Source of the DNA: Gemmobacter aquatilis | GTDB taxonomy: Bacteria > Pseudomonadota > Alphaproteobacteria > Rhodobacterales > Rhodobacteraceae | NCBI RefSeq assembly: GCF_900110025.1 | Contig: NZ_FOCE01000012.1 | Span: forward strand, 41,819-105,818 | Length of the DNA: 64,000 bases | Reading direction: 5' to 3' | Shown here: one piece after another, positions 25,800 through 33,866 of the stretch | How the letters are laid out: each line of letters starts with the position of its first letter | Numbering within the stretch: position 1 is the stretch's first letter | Made by a program: the position numbers and the translations under genes | The notes under the pieces: model-generated | The model's input: only the letters and a program-made list of their open reading frames with translations | Database searches by the model: none | Told to the model about the DNA's origin: nothing

Positions 25800-27218
25800 A
25801 TGCCGAACAGATATCCGCGCGATTTCCGGGGTCATGGGCCGCAGGCGCCGAATGCCGCCTGGCCGGGGGGCGCGAAGATCGCGATCTCGCTGGTGCTGAA
25901 CTATGAGGAGGGCGGCGAGAACAACCTGCTGCATGGTGATGCCGGGTCTGAGGCGTTCCTGTCGGATATTGCCGGGGCGGCGCCCTGGCCGGGGCAGCGG
26001 CACTGGAACATGGAATCGATCTATGATTACGGCGCGCGGGCCGGGTTCTGGCGGCTGCACCGGCTGTTCACGTCGCGCGACATTCCGGTGACGATCTACG
26101 GCGTGGCCACCGCGCTGGCCCGTGCGCCCGAACAGGTGGCGGCGATGAAGGCGGCGGGGTGGGAAATCGCCTCGCACGGGCTGAAATGGGTGGAACACCG
26201 CGACATGCCCGAAGAGGTGGAGCGCGCCCAGATCGCCGAGGCGATCCGCCTGCATACCGAGGTGGTGGGGGCGCCGCCGCGCGGCTGGTATACCGGGCGC
26301 TGTTCGATGAACACCGTGCGGCTGACGGCGGAAACCGGGGTGCTGGACTGGATCTCTGACACCTATGACGACGATCTGCCCTATTGGCTGGAGGTGGGCG
26401 CGCGTGACCAGCTGGTCATCCCCTATACGCTGGAGGCGAATGACATGCGCTTTGCCACCGCCCCCGGATACATCACCGGCGAGCAGTTCTATCAGTATCT
26501 GAAGGACAGTTTCGATACGCTTTATGCCGAAGGGCAGGCGGGGGCGGCGAAGATGTTTTCGGTCGGGCTGCATTGCCGCCTGATCGGGCGTCCGGGCAAG
26601 ATCGCCGGGTTGCAGCGTTTCCTCGACTATGCACAATCGCACGAAGGTGTGTGGTTCCCGCGCCGGATCGACATTGCGCAGCATTGGGCAAAAACCCATC
26701 CGAACAAGCGGTTCGCGCGGCCGTCCCGGATGGAGCGTGAGGTGTTCGTGGCCCGCTTCGGGTCCATTTTCGAACATTCGCCTTGGATTGCCGAGCGCGC
26801 CTATGAGCTGGAGCTGGGCTCGGCCCATGACAGCGCCGTGGGGCTGCACAACGCGCTGGCCCGCATGTTCCGCAGCGCCACGGCTGACGAGCGCCTGGGC
26901 GTGCTGCGTGCCCATCCCGATCTGGCGGGCAAGCTGGCGGCGGCGAAACGGCTGACGGCGGAAAGCACCGCCGAACAGGCCAGTGCGGCGCTGGATGCGC
27001 TGACCGATGAGGAACGCGCGACCTTTGAACGCCTGAACACCGAATATGTCGCCAAGCACGGCTTCCCCTTCATCATCGCCGTGCGCGACCACACGAAAGA
27101 CAGCATCCTGCGCGCCTTCCAAAGTCGCATCGGCAACGACAGCGACACCGAATTTGCCACCGCCTGCGCGCAGGTCGAACGTATCGCAGAACTGCGCCTG
27201 AAGGATATCCTGCCATGA
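25800..27218 (+). CDS. puuE: Fused allantoinase (PuuE) and OHCU decarboxylase (UraD)
   Basis: A 472-residue two-domain protein. Residues ~1-305 are a polysaccharide-deacetylase-fold allantoinase, PuuE (VLNYEEGGENN, ASHGLKWVEH, GWYTGRCS), which hydrolyses allantoin to allantoate. Residues ~312-472 are OHCU decarboxylase (FGSIFEHSPWIAERA with the catalytic His, HPDLAGKL), which makes S-allantoin from OHCU. The fusion therefore carries two consecutive steps. It follows a 155-base divergent gap to uraH and is coupled to allE by an ATGA overlap. The fusion is known in some proteobacteria. Confidence 0.95.
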   Translation: MPNRYPRDFRGHGPQAPNAAWPGGAKIAISLVLNYEEGGENNLLHGDAGSEAFLSDIAGAAPWPGQRHWNMESIYDYGARAGFWRLHRLFTSRDIPVTIYGVATALARAPEQVAAMKAAGWEIASHGLKWVEHRDMPEEVERAQIAEAIRLHTEVVGAPPRGWYTGRCSMNTVRLTAETGVLDWISDTYDDDLPYWLEVGARDQLVIPYTLEANDMRFATAPGYITGEQFYQYLKDSFDTLYAEGQAGAAKMFSVGLHCRLIGRPGKIAGLQRFLDYAQSHEGVWFPRRIDIAQHWAKTHPNKRFARPSRMEREVFVARFGSIFEHSPWIAERAYELELGSAHDSAVGLHNALARMFRSATADERLGVLRAHPDLAGKLAAAKRLTAESTAEQASAALDALTDEERATFERLNTEYVAKHGFPFIIAVRDHTKDSILRAFQSRIGNDSDTEFATACAQVERIAELRLKDILP

Positions 27219-28051
27219 GCACCTATGCCGGCCCGATCGACGGGCTGCCGCCGCAAACCGCGCTGCATACCGGGCGCGCCGTGTTTACCGAATCCTATGC
27301 GGTGATCCCGCGCGGGGTGATGTCGGATATCGTCACCAGCTATCTGCCGGGCTGGGGCAAGACCCGTTTCTGGGTGATCGCCCGGCCGATGACCGGCTTT
27401 TCCGAAACCTTTTCGCAATATATCCTCGACATCCCGTCCGAGGGCGGGTCGGACGCGCCGGAACCGGAGCCCGGCGCCGAGGGGGTGCTGTTCGTCACCG
27501 AAGGGCGGCTGCGGCTGACCCTTGACGGGGCGCCGCATGTGCTGGGGGCGGGGGGCTATGCCTATCTGCCGCCGGGCTGCGACTGGACGCTGCACAATGT
27601 CAGCGCGGCGCCGGCCAGGCTGCACTGGCTGCGCAAGCTTTACGAGCCCGCCGCAGGCGTGGCCCCGCCCGAGTCCTTCGTGACCAACGAACAGCACCAT
27701 GCCCCCGCCGCCATGCCCGGCACCAAGGGCGCCTGGGCCACCACCCGCTTCGTCGATCCGTTCGACATGCGCCATGACATGCATGTCAACATCGTCACCT
27801 TCCAGCCGGGCGGGCTGATCCCGTTCGAGGAAACCCATGTGATGGAACACGGGCTTTACGTGCTGGAAGGCAAGGCCGTCTACAAACTGAACAAGGACTG
27901 GGTCGAGGTGGAAGCCGGCGATTTCATGTGGTTGCGCGCCTATTGCCCGCAGGCCTGCTATGCCGCAGGCCCCGGCCCCTTCCGCTATCTGCTCTACAAG
28001 GATGTGAACCGCCACGCCAAGCTGCGCGGCCCCGGCGCTTTCGGACGCTGA
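27215..28051 (+). CDS. allE: (S)-ureidoglycine aminohydrolase
   Basis: A 278-residue bicupin (UGLYAH/AllE), which removes ammonia from S-ureidoglycine to give S-ureidoglycolate, using manganese. Two cupin modules are visible: the first around VLFVTEGRLRLTLDG...GGYAYLPPGC and the second FEETHVMEHGLYVLEGKAVYKLN...GDFMWLRAYCPQACYA, with Glu/His metal ligands in the second. The ATG overlaps the puuE-uraD stop. Its presence implies that allantoate is degraded through ureidoglycine; the allantoate amidohydrolase needed before it is not in the window. Confidence 0.94.
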   Translation: MSTYAGPIDGLPPQTALHTGRAVFTESYAVIPRGVMSDIVTSYLPGWGKTRFWVIARPMTGFSETFSQYILDIPSEGGSDAPEPEPGAEGVLFVTEGRLRLTLDGAPHVLGAGGYAYLPPGCDWTLHNVSAAPARLHWLRKLYEPAAGVAPPESFVTNEQHHAPAAMPGTKGAWATTRFVDPFDMRHDMHVNIVTFQPGGLIPFEETHVMEHGLYVLEGKAVYKLNKDWVEVEAGDFMWLRAYCPQACYAAGPGPFRYLLYKDVNRHAKLRGPGAFGR

Positions 28052-28055
28052 TGCG

Positions 28056-28111
28056 CTTCATCCTGGCAAAAATACTCCACGGGGGTCCGGGGGTGTGAAA
28101 CCCCCGGGCGC
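28056..28111. repeat. Composite dispersed repeat with hairpin between allE and allA
   Basis: The unit CTTCATCCTGGCAAAAATAC begins five bases after the allE stop. It is followed by a GC-rich hairpin CCGGGGG-TGTGAAA-CCCCCGG. The same composite appears in reverse at 62410-62466 after proS. It lies within an otherwise continuous gene series, so if it stops transcription it would separate allE from allA. Confidence 0.8.
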
Positions 28112-28135
28112 TCCCCGCCCCGCGAAAGGCCTGAC

Positions 28136-28624
28136 ATGCGCGAGATCCATCCCGAACCCCTGACGCCCGAGGCTTTCGCCCCGTTCGGCGATGTGCTCGA
28201 CGCCACGGGCGCGCCGGACCGGATGATCAATCAGGGCCTGTGTGGCCGGTTCCATGACCGGGCGAAGCTCGATTTCGGCGCCGAAGGTCGGGCGGGCCTG
28301 TCGATCTTCAAGGCCGAGCCGCGGCGCTTTCCCTATCGGCTGGATCTGGTCGAACGCCATCCCGACGGCTCGCAGGCTTTCATGCCGATGACCGCCGATC
28401 CGTTTCTGGTGATCGTGGCGCCGGATGAAGGCGGCAGCCCCGGCAGGCCGCGCGCCTTTCTGACGAATGGGGCGCAGGCGATCAATTTTCATCGCAACAC
28501 CTGGCACGGCGTGCTGACGCCGCTGGCCGCGCCCGGCCTGTTCGCCGTGCTGGACCGGATCGGCGCCACGCCGAACCTTGAGGAACACTGGTTCACGGAC
28601 CCGTGGACGATCACCCCCGCCTGA
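28136..28624 (+). CDS. allA: Ureidoglycolate lyase
   Basis: A 162-residue AllA-family cupin-like enzyme that splits ureidoglycolate into glyoxylate and urea, the final ring-carbon step. LTPEAFAPFGDVLD is the N-terminal signature, and INFHRNTWHGVLTPL is the conserved active-site block. Start ATG at 28136 follows CGAAAGG. It is separated from allE by the composite repeat and followed by the NCS2 permease, completing the local urate-to-glyoxylate route apart from allantoate hydrolysis. Confidence 0.94.
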   Translation: MREIHPEPLTPEAFAPFGDVLDATGAPDRMINQGLCGRFHDRAKLDFGAEGRAGLSIFKAEPRRFPYRLDLVERHPDGSQAFMPMTADPFLVIVAPDEGGSPGRPRAFLTNGAQAINFHRNTWHGVLTPLAAPGLFAVLDRIGATPNLEEHWFTDPWTITPA

Positions 28625-28635
28625 GCGGGCGGGGG
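28614..28635 (+). other. GC stem-loop spanning the allA stop codon
   Basis: CCCCCGCC (28614-28621), a six-base loop containing the TGA stop, and GGCGGGGG (28628-28635) form a perfect 8-bp stem. There is no T-run after it. It could protect the 3' end or attenuate transcription into the permease gene. Confidence 0.5.
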
Positions 28636-28727
28636 AACGCCCGGCCTCCTCCGGGTGACGAACCGGGTCGCGACCACGGGGGGCGCGGGGCGGCAGCAAC
28701 AACATCCCCCGAGGGAAAGGGTAACCG

Positions 28728-30206
28728 ATGACAGAGACCACGCATCCCGTGGACGAAATTCTGCCGCCGCCCAAGCTGTTCGCGCTGGGGCTGCAACATG
28801 TGCTGGTGATGTATGCGGGCGCCGTGGCGGTGCCGCTGATCGTGGGGCGGGCGCTGAAGCTGGATCCGGCCGATGTGGCCTTCCTGATTTCCGCCGACCT
28901 GTTCGTTTGCGGCATTGCCACGCTGATTCAAAGCCTTGGTGCCACGCAATGGTTTGGCATCAAGCTGCCGGTGATGATGGGGGTGACCTTTGCCGCCGTC
29001 GGGCCGATGGTGGCGATGGCCAATGCCAATGGCGGGCCAGAGGGCGCGCGGGCGATCTTTGGCGCCATCATCGGCGCGGGCCTCATCTCGATGCTGATCG
29101 CGCCGCTGGTCAGCCGGATGCTGAAATTCTTTCCGCCGGTGGTGACCGGCACGATCATTCTGGTGATCGGGGTCAGCCTGATGCGGATCGGCATCAACTG
29201 GATCTTCGGCAACCCGGTGGGCCCGACCGCGCCGATGATCGTCGATCCGGCGGCGGCGGAGTGGATGAAGGCGGCAAGCGAGGCGGCAGCGGCAGGGGCC
29301 TTGCCGGAAATGCCGCCGAAGCTGGCGGCGGCGGCCACCATGCCGAACCCGGCCTATGCGCCTTTGGGCAATATCGCGGTCTCTGCGGTGGTGCTGGCGG
29401 CGATCCTGCTGATTGCGCGCTTCGCCAAGGGGTTCATCGCCAATATCTCGGTGCTGCTGGGCATCGTGCTGGGCTGCATCATTGCCGTATCCATCGGCGC
29501 GATGGGGTTTGAGAAGGTGGCGGCGGCAGCGCCTTTCGCGCTGATCATGCCGTTCCATTTCGGGATGCCGGTGTTTGATCCGGTGCTGATCGTGACCATG
29601 GTTCTGGTGATGATCGTGGTGATGATCGAATCCACCGGCATGTTTCTGGCGCTGGGCGATCTGACCGGCAAGACGGTGGATCAGCCGATGCTGTCGGCGG
29701 GCTTGCGCACCGATGGGTTGGGCACGCTGATCGGCGGGATTTTCAACACCTTCCCCTATACCTCGTTCAGCCAGAATGTCGGCCTCGTCGGCGTGACCGG
29801 GATCAAGAGCCGGTTTGTCTGCGTGGCGGGCGGGATCATCCTGATTCTGCTGGGCCTGTCGCCCAAGATGGGCGCGCTGGTCGAATCGGTGCCGACCATG
29901 GTTCTGGGCGGTGCCGGTCTGGTGATGTTCGGCATGGTGGCGGCAACGGGCGTGCGGATTCTGGCGGGGGTGAATTTCGCCGCCAATCGCAACAACCTGT
30001 TCATCGTGGCGGTCAGCCTTGGGTTCGGGATGATTCCGCTGATCGCGCCAAACTTCAAGATGTGGATGCCGCATGCGCTGCACCCGCTGATCGAAAGCGG
30101 CATCCTGCTGGCCTCGATTGCCGCCGTGGCGCTGAACGCCTTTTTCAACGGCGCCTCGGGCAGTGCTGCGGATGCGAAAGCGGCGGCGGCGGTGGCCGAA
30201 CACTGA
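28728..30206 (+). CDS. NCS2-family nucleobase permease (xanthine/urate type)
   Basis: A 492-residue membrane transporter with about 12-14 hydrophobic helices. LFALGLQHVLVMYAGAVAVPLIVG is the NCS2 N-terminal block, the family QxP/motif region appears as ESTGMFLALGDLTGK, and NTFPYTSFSQNVGLVGVTGIKSRF is the conserved TM10 region. NCS2 proteins import uracil, xanthine or urate with protons or sodium. Its place after allA points to urate or xanthine as substrate. A strong terminator follows. The start is the ATG at 28728, preceded by GAGGGAAAGG. Confidence 0.92.
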   Translation: MTETTHPVDEILPPPKLFALGLQHVLVMYAGAVAVPLIVGRALKLDPADVAFLISADLFVCGIATLIQSLGATQWFGIKLPVMMGVTFAAVGPMVAMANANGGPEGARAIFGAIIGAGLISMLIAPLVSRMLKFFPPVVTGTIILVIGVSLMRIGINWIFGNPVGPTAPMIVDPAAAEWMKAASEAAAAGALPEMPPKLAAAATMPNPAYAPLGNIAVSAVVLAAILLIARFAKGFIANISVLLGIVLGCIIAVSIGAMGFEKVAAAAPFALIMPFHFGMPVFDPVLIVTMVLVMIVVMIESTGMFLALGDLTGKTVDQPMLSAGLRTDGLGTLIGGIFNTFPYTSFSQNVGLVGVTGIKSRFVCVAGGIILILLGLSPKMGALVESVPTMVLGGAGLVMFGMVAATGVRILAGVNFAANRNNLFIVAVSLGFGMIPLIAPNFKMWMPHALHPLIESGILLASIAAVALNAFFNGASGSAADAKAAAAVAEH

Positions 30207-30212
30207 ACCCGG

Positions 30213-30250
30213 TGCCCGCGCGGCCTTGCCTTGGGCCACGCGGGCATTTT
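30213..30250 (+). terminator. Rho-independent terminator after the NCS2 permease gene
   Basis: TGCCCGCG and CGCGGGCA bracket an inner GGCC/GGCC pair with one mismatch, followed by TTTTC. It starts seven bases after the stop and closes the purine operon. Confidence 0.8.
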
Positions 30251-30302
30251 CTGCGGACAAGCGTCTTGCTGTGGCGCGGGTTTTCATGTCTCACTCTCGC
30301 CC

Positions 30303-31292
30303 ATGCAGCAAAATGATCCGCTTGGCCCGATCCTGAACAGCCCGCCGCCCGCGATCAGCCGCGCCGAGGCGATGGTGCTGCTGGCCACCCATTATGGCGT
30401 GATCGGCGACATGGACCGGCTGTCCTCGGAGCGCGATCTGAACTTTCGGGTGGAGGGTGACGAGGGGCGCTTTGTGCTCAAATTCGCCAATGTGGCGGAA
30501 GACCCTTCGGTGACGCGGTTCCAGAATGCGGCGCTGGAGCATATCGCGGCGCGCGATCCGGGGCTGCCAGTGCCGCGCGTCATCCCCTCGCTGACCGGCG
30601 AGACGGACATCCCGCTGGCCTCGGGTAGTCTGATGCGGTTGCTGAGCTATGTGGAAGGCGTGCCGCTGCATCTGGCGCCGCCGTCACCGGCGCTGCGCCG
30701 GTCGATGGGGGCGATGGCGGCGCGGTTGACCCGCGCGCTGGAAGGCTTTGCCGATCCGGCCGCCGATCATGTGCTGCAATGGGATATCAAACAGGCGGGC
30801 CGGTTGCGCCCCTTGCTGCCCGCGATTGCCGACCCCGATCTGCGGGCGTTGTGCGCGCGCTGGCTGGACCGGTTCGATACGGTGGTGCAGCCCGCGCTGG
30901 CGGCGCTGCCGTGGCAGGTGGTGCATGCCGATCTGAACCCGCATAACGTGCTGACCGATCCGCAGGATGCGGGGCGCGTGGCCGGGGTGCTGGATTTCGG
31001 CGATATGGTGCGCACGCCGCGCATCTGCGATCTGGCGGTGGCGGCGGCCTATCAGATCGACCCGGCGGCGGTGCAGGCCAGTCTGGCCGATGTGGTGGCC
31101 GGCTGGGAGGCCGTGCTGCCGCTGTTGCCGGGCGAACGGGCGGTGCTGGCCGATCTGGTGGCGATCCGCATGGTGACGACGCTGGCGATCACCAGCCACC
31201 GCGCGACGCGCCAGCCCGAGAATGCAGAGTATATCCTGCGCAACTTCCCTTCGGCGCGGGCGGGGCTGCTGGCCCTGCCGGGCCCTGTGTGA
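30303..31292 (+). CDS. Phosphotransferase (APH family), hydroxylysine-kinase-like
   Basis: A 329-residue aminoglycoside-phosphotransferase-fold kinase. The N-lobe loop SSERDLNFRVEGDEGRFVLKFAN contains the ATP Lys, the catalytic loop is HADLNPHNVL, and the metal-binding motif is VLDFGDM. The pattern resembles hydroxylysine kinase (HYKK/AGPHD1) rather than antibiotic kinases. The stop lies seven bases before a class III aminotransferase gene of the phospho-lyase type, the same pairing as kinase plus phospho-lyase in 5-hydroxylysine breakdown. The start ATG 30303 gives a typical N-terminus. Substrate by context only; a GTG-type longer start is possible but less likely. Confidence 0.82.
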   Translation: MQQNDPLGPILNSPPPAISRAEAMVLLATHYGVIGDMDRLSSERDLNFRVEGDEGRFVLKFANVAEDPSVTRFQNAALEHIAARDPGLPVPRVIPSLTGETDIPLASGSLMRLLSYVEGVPLHLAPPSPALRRSMGAMAARLTRALEGFADPAADHVLQWDIKQAGRLRPLLPAIADPDLRALCARWLDRFDTVVQPALAALPWQVVHADLNPHNVLTDPQDAGRVAGVLDFGDMVRTPRICDLAVAAAYQIDPAAVQASLADVVAGWEAVLPLLPGERAVLADLVAIRMVTTLAITSHRATRQPENAEYILRNFPSARAGLLALPGPV

Positions 31293-31299
31293 GGCGACC

Positions 31300-32610
31300 A
31301 TGACCAAAGACCCGATGCCCAATGCCTTCCGCCCCGGGGCGGTGGATCTGCCGCCCGGCGAGGCGGCGCTGGTGGCGCGACGGCAGGCGGCGCTGGGGCC
31401 GGCCTATCGGCTGTTCTATGATTCGCCGCTGCATCTGGTGCGGGGCGAGGGGGTTTGGCTGTATGATGCCGCGGGCAAGGCTTACCTCGACACCTATAAC
31501 AACGTGGCTTCGGTCGGGCATTGTCATCCGCAGGTGGTGGCGGCCATGGCGGCGCAGGCGGGGGTGTTTGCCAGCCATACCCGTTATCTGCATGACGGCG
31601 TGCTGAATTATGCCGAGCGGCTGCTGGCGACGATGCCAAGCGCCTTGGGCCACGCGATGTTCACCTGCACGGGGTCAGAGGCCAATGATCTGGCGCTGCG
31701 CATCGCGCGGGCGGCGACGGGTGGCATGGGGGTGATCGTCACCGAAAACGCCTATCACGGGGTCACGCTGAGCGTGGCGGAGTTTTCGCCCTCGCTGGGG
31801 GCGGGGGTGCCCTTAGGCGCGCATGTGCGCACGGTGCCCGCGCCGGATGCGGCAAAGCTGGGGCCGGATGTGGGCGCGGGTTTTGCGGCGGCGGTGCAGG
31901 CGGCGATCGACGATCTGCTGCGCCACGGGATCAAGCCCTGCGCGCTGATCGTGGACACGGTGTTTTCCTCGGACGGGGTGTTCGCCGATCCGGCAGGCTT
32001 TCTGGCGCCTGCGGTGGCGGCGATCCGCGCGGCGGGTGGGCTGTTCATCGCCGACGAGGTGCAGCCGGGCTTCGGGCGCACCGGGGCGGGGATGTGGGGC
32101 TTTGCCCGGCATGGCGTGGTGCCCGACATGGTGTCGCTGGGCAAGCCGATGGGCAATGGCTATCCGGTGGCGGGGCTGGTGCTGCGGCCCGAGGTGATTG
32201 CCGAATTTGGCGCGAAGGCGCGGTATTTCAACACGTTCGGCGGCAATGCAGTGGCGATGGCCACGGCGGGCGCGGTGCTGGATGTGATCGAGCAGGAGGG
32301 GTTGATCGCCAATTCCCGCGATGTGGGGGCGGTGTTTGCCGATGGGTTGCGCGGGCTGGCGAAAGATCACGCCTGTCTGGGCGAGCTGCGCGCGGTGGGG
32401 CTGTTTCTGGGGCAGGACATCGTGACCGATGGCGCCCCCGATGCGGCACTGGCCGGGCGGATCGTCAACGGCTTGCGTGCGGCGGGGGTGCTGATTTCGG
32501 CCACCGGGCCGGTGGGGCATGTGCTGAAGATCCGCCCGCCGCTGGTATTTTCGCGCGCGCATGTCGCGCTGTTTCTGGAGCGGCTGGACGGGGTGTTGCG
32601 GCGGCTGTGA
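31300..32610 (+). CDS. Class III aminotransferase-fold phospho-lyase (AGXT2L-like)
   Basis: A 436-residue PLP enzyme. YDAAGKAYLDTYNNVASVGHCHPQV with TRYLHD, FTCTGSEANDLALRIARAATG, FIADEVQPGFGRTG and MVSLGKPMGNGYPVAG (PLP Lys in LGKPMG) match the AGXT2L1/AGXT2L2 group. These are not aminotransferases but lyases that remove phosphate and ammonia from phosphoethanolamine or 5-phosphohydroxylysine. The upstream kinase would make such a phosphorylated amine. Start ATG 31300, with GAGG seven bases upstream. Normal length. An ordinary omega-aminotransferase role cannot be excluded. Confidence 0.85.
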   Translation: MTKDPMPNAFRPGAVDLPPGEAALVARRQAALGPAYRLFYDSPLHLVRGEGVWLYDAAGKAYLDTYNNVASVGHCHPQVVAAMAAQAGVFASHTRYLHDGVLNYAERLLATMPSALGHAMFTCTGSEANDLALRIARAATGGMGVIVTENAYHGVTLSVAEFSPSLGAGVPLGAHVRTVPAPDAAKLGPDVGAGFAAAVQAAIDDLLRHGIKPCALIVDTVFSSDGVFADPAGFLAPAVAAIRAAGGLFIADEVQPGFGRTGAGMWGFARHGVVPDMVSLGKPMGNGYPVAGLVLRPEVIAEFGAKARYFNTFGGNAVAMATAGAVLDVIEQEGLIANSRDVGAVFADGLRGLAKDHACLGELRAVGLFLGQDIVTDGAPDAALAGRIVNGLRAAGVLISATGPVGHVLKIRPPLVFSRAHVALFLERLDGVLRRL

Positions 32611-32637
32611 CACGGCGGTTTGGGCGGGCCGGGCAGA

Positions 32638-32770
32638 GGGGGCTTTGCCCCCGTCGCCTCCGCCCTGTCCGGCCCGATCCTTGCGGATCGTGCGTTCGGG
32701 CCTGACGTGCTTCCACTGGAAGCCCGTCCGGGCGGCCCTCACCCCCCAGAGTATTTTTGCCAGGATGAAG
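32638..32770. repeat. Composite dispersed repeat between convergent genes
   Basis: A GGGGGC-TTT-GCCCCC hairpin (32638-32652) followed by the GTCGCCTCCGCC module and, at 32749-32770, the unit AGTATTTTTGCCAGGATGAA. It matches the inverted composite at 12438-12500 with a longer middle segment. It fills the gap between the aminotransferase and the convergent gap gene. Confidence 0.75.
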
Positions 32771-32778
32771 CTGCGGGG

Positions 32779-33750
32779 TCAGGCTTTCAGCCGGCGGGCC
32801 ACGTCGAGCATCCGGTTGGAAAAGCCCCATTCATTGTCATACCAGCCGAAGACGCGCAGCATTCCGCCCCGCGTGACGCGGGTTTCGGGGCAGGCCATGA
32901 TGATGGATTCGGGCCGGGCGCGCAGATCGGTGGAGACCAGCGGCTTGTCGGTGGCGCCGATCACGCCGCCTGCGGTGTGGAAGGCGGCGTTGACCTCTGC
33001 CGCCGTCGCGGGGCGGGTGGTCATCACGCAGAGATCGACGGCAGAGACCGAGGCGGTGGGCACCCGCACGGCAGAGCCTTCGAGCCGCCCGGCCAGATCA
33101 GGCAGCACCAGATCGACGAGGCGTTGCGCCGAGGTGGTGGTGGGCACCATGCTGAGCGCCGCCGCGCGCGAGCGCGAGAAATCGGCGGCGGGGGCATCGA
33201 CGGTGGGCTGGCTGCCGGTATAGCAGTGGATCGTGGTCATCGAGCCGGTCTCGATCCCCCAATGGGCATGGATCAGCCGGGCGAGCGGCGCCAGCGCATT
33301 GGTGGTGCAGGAGGCGTTGGACACGATGCGCTGATCGGTCAGCGCGGCATCATTGGCGCCCAGCACCAGCGTCAGATCGGCGGCTTGCGAGGGGCCGGAG
33401 ATCAGCACGCGGCGGGCGCCTGCGGTCAGGCCGCGTTCGGCAATGGCGCGGGCATCGGCGCGGCCGGTACATTCCATCACCAGATCGGTGTCGCGCAGGT
33501 CCAGCGTGGAAATATCGGGGGTGCGGTGCAGCGGAATGGCGTGGCCATCGACCACCAGCGCGCCGTCTGTCAGCGCGACAGTGCCTTTCCACGGGCCAAA
33601 GACGCTATCATATTCAAACAGATAGGCGCACATGTCGGCGGCGGCGATGTCGTTGATGCCGGTGATGGTGATCCCCGCGCCCGCGCCGCCCGCCCAGGCG
33701 CGCAGGACCGAGCGGCCGATCCGGCCGAAACCGTTGATGAAGACGCGCAT
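32779..33750 (-). CDS. Glyceraldehyde-3-phosphate dehydrogenase-type enzyme
   Basis: A 323-residue GAPDH. INGFGRIGRSVLRAW is the NAD fold, VSNASCTTNALAPL carries the catalytic Cys, the catalytic His is in TTIHCYTGSQP, and SMVPTTTSAQRL and VRVPTASVSAVDL are conserved. FGWYDNEWGFSNRM ends the family pattern. The enzyme oxidises glyceraldehyde 3-phosphate; the divergent CYTG and TSAQ regions show it is not an erythrose-4-phosphate enzyme by motif, but this cannot be excluded. No glycolytic neighbours occur. ATG 33750 follows GAGGAG. It may be a second, specialised copy. Confidence 0.88.
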   Translation of the reverse strand: MRVFINGFGRIGRSVLRAWAGGAGAGITITGINDIAAADMCAYLFEYDSVFGPWKGTVALTDGALVVDGHAIPLHRTPDISTLDLRDTDLVMECTGRADARAIAERGLTAGARRVLISGPSQAADLTLVLGANDAALTDQRIVSNASCTTNALAPLARLIHAHWGIETGSMTTIHCYTGSQPTVDAPAADFSRSRAAALSMVPTTTSAQRLVDLVLPDLAGRLEGSAVRVPTASVSAVDLCVMTTRPATAAEVNAAFHTAGGVIGATDKPLVSTDLRARPESIIMACPETRVTRGGMLRVFGWYDNEWGFSNRMLDVARRLKA

Positions 33751-33866
33751 GGCGGGCTCCTCGCTGCTTTTGCGGGCAGTCTGACCACGCGGCGGGCGGC
33801 GGTGCAATGGGGTTTGATCAAAAACCTGTTTGCGCTCACGCCCCCGCGATCAGGTGTCCCGTGCGA

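Noticed and set aside
28625..28727. Possible purine riboswitch before the NCS2 permease
   Set aside because: Only a GC hairpin at the allA stop is seen; no three-way junction with the conserved purine-aptamer loops.
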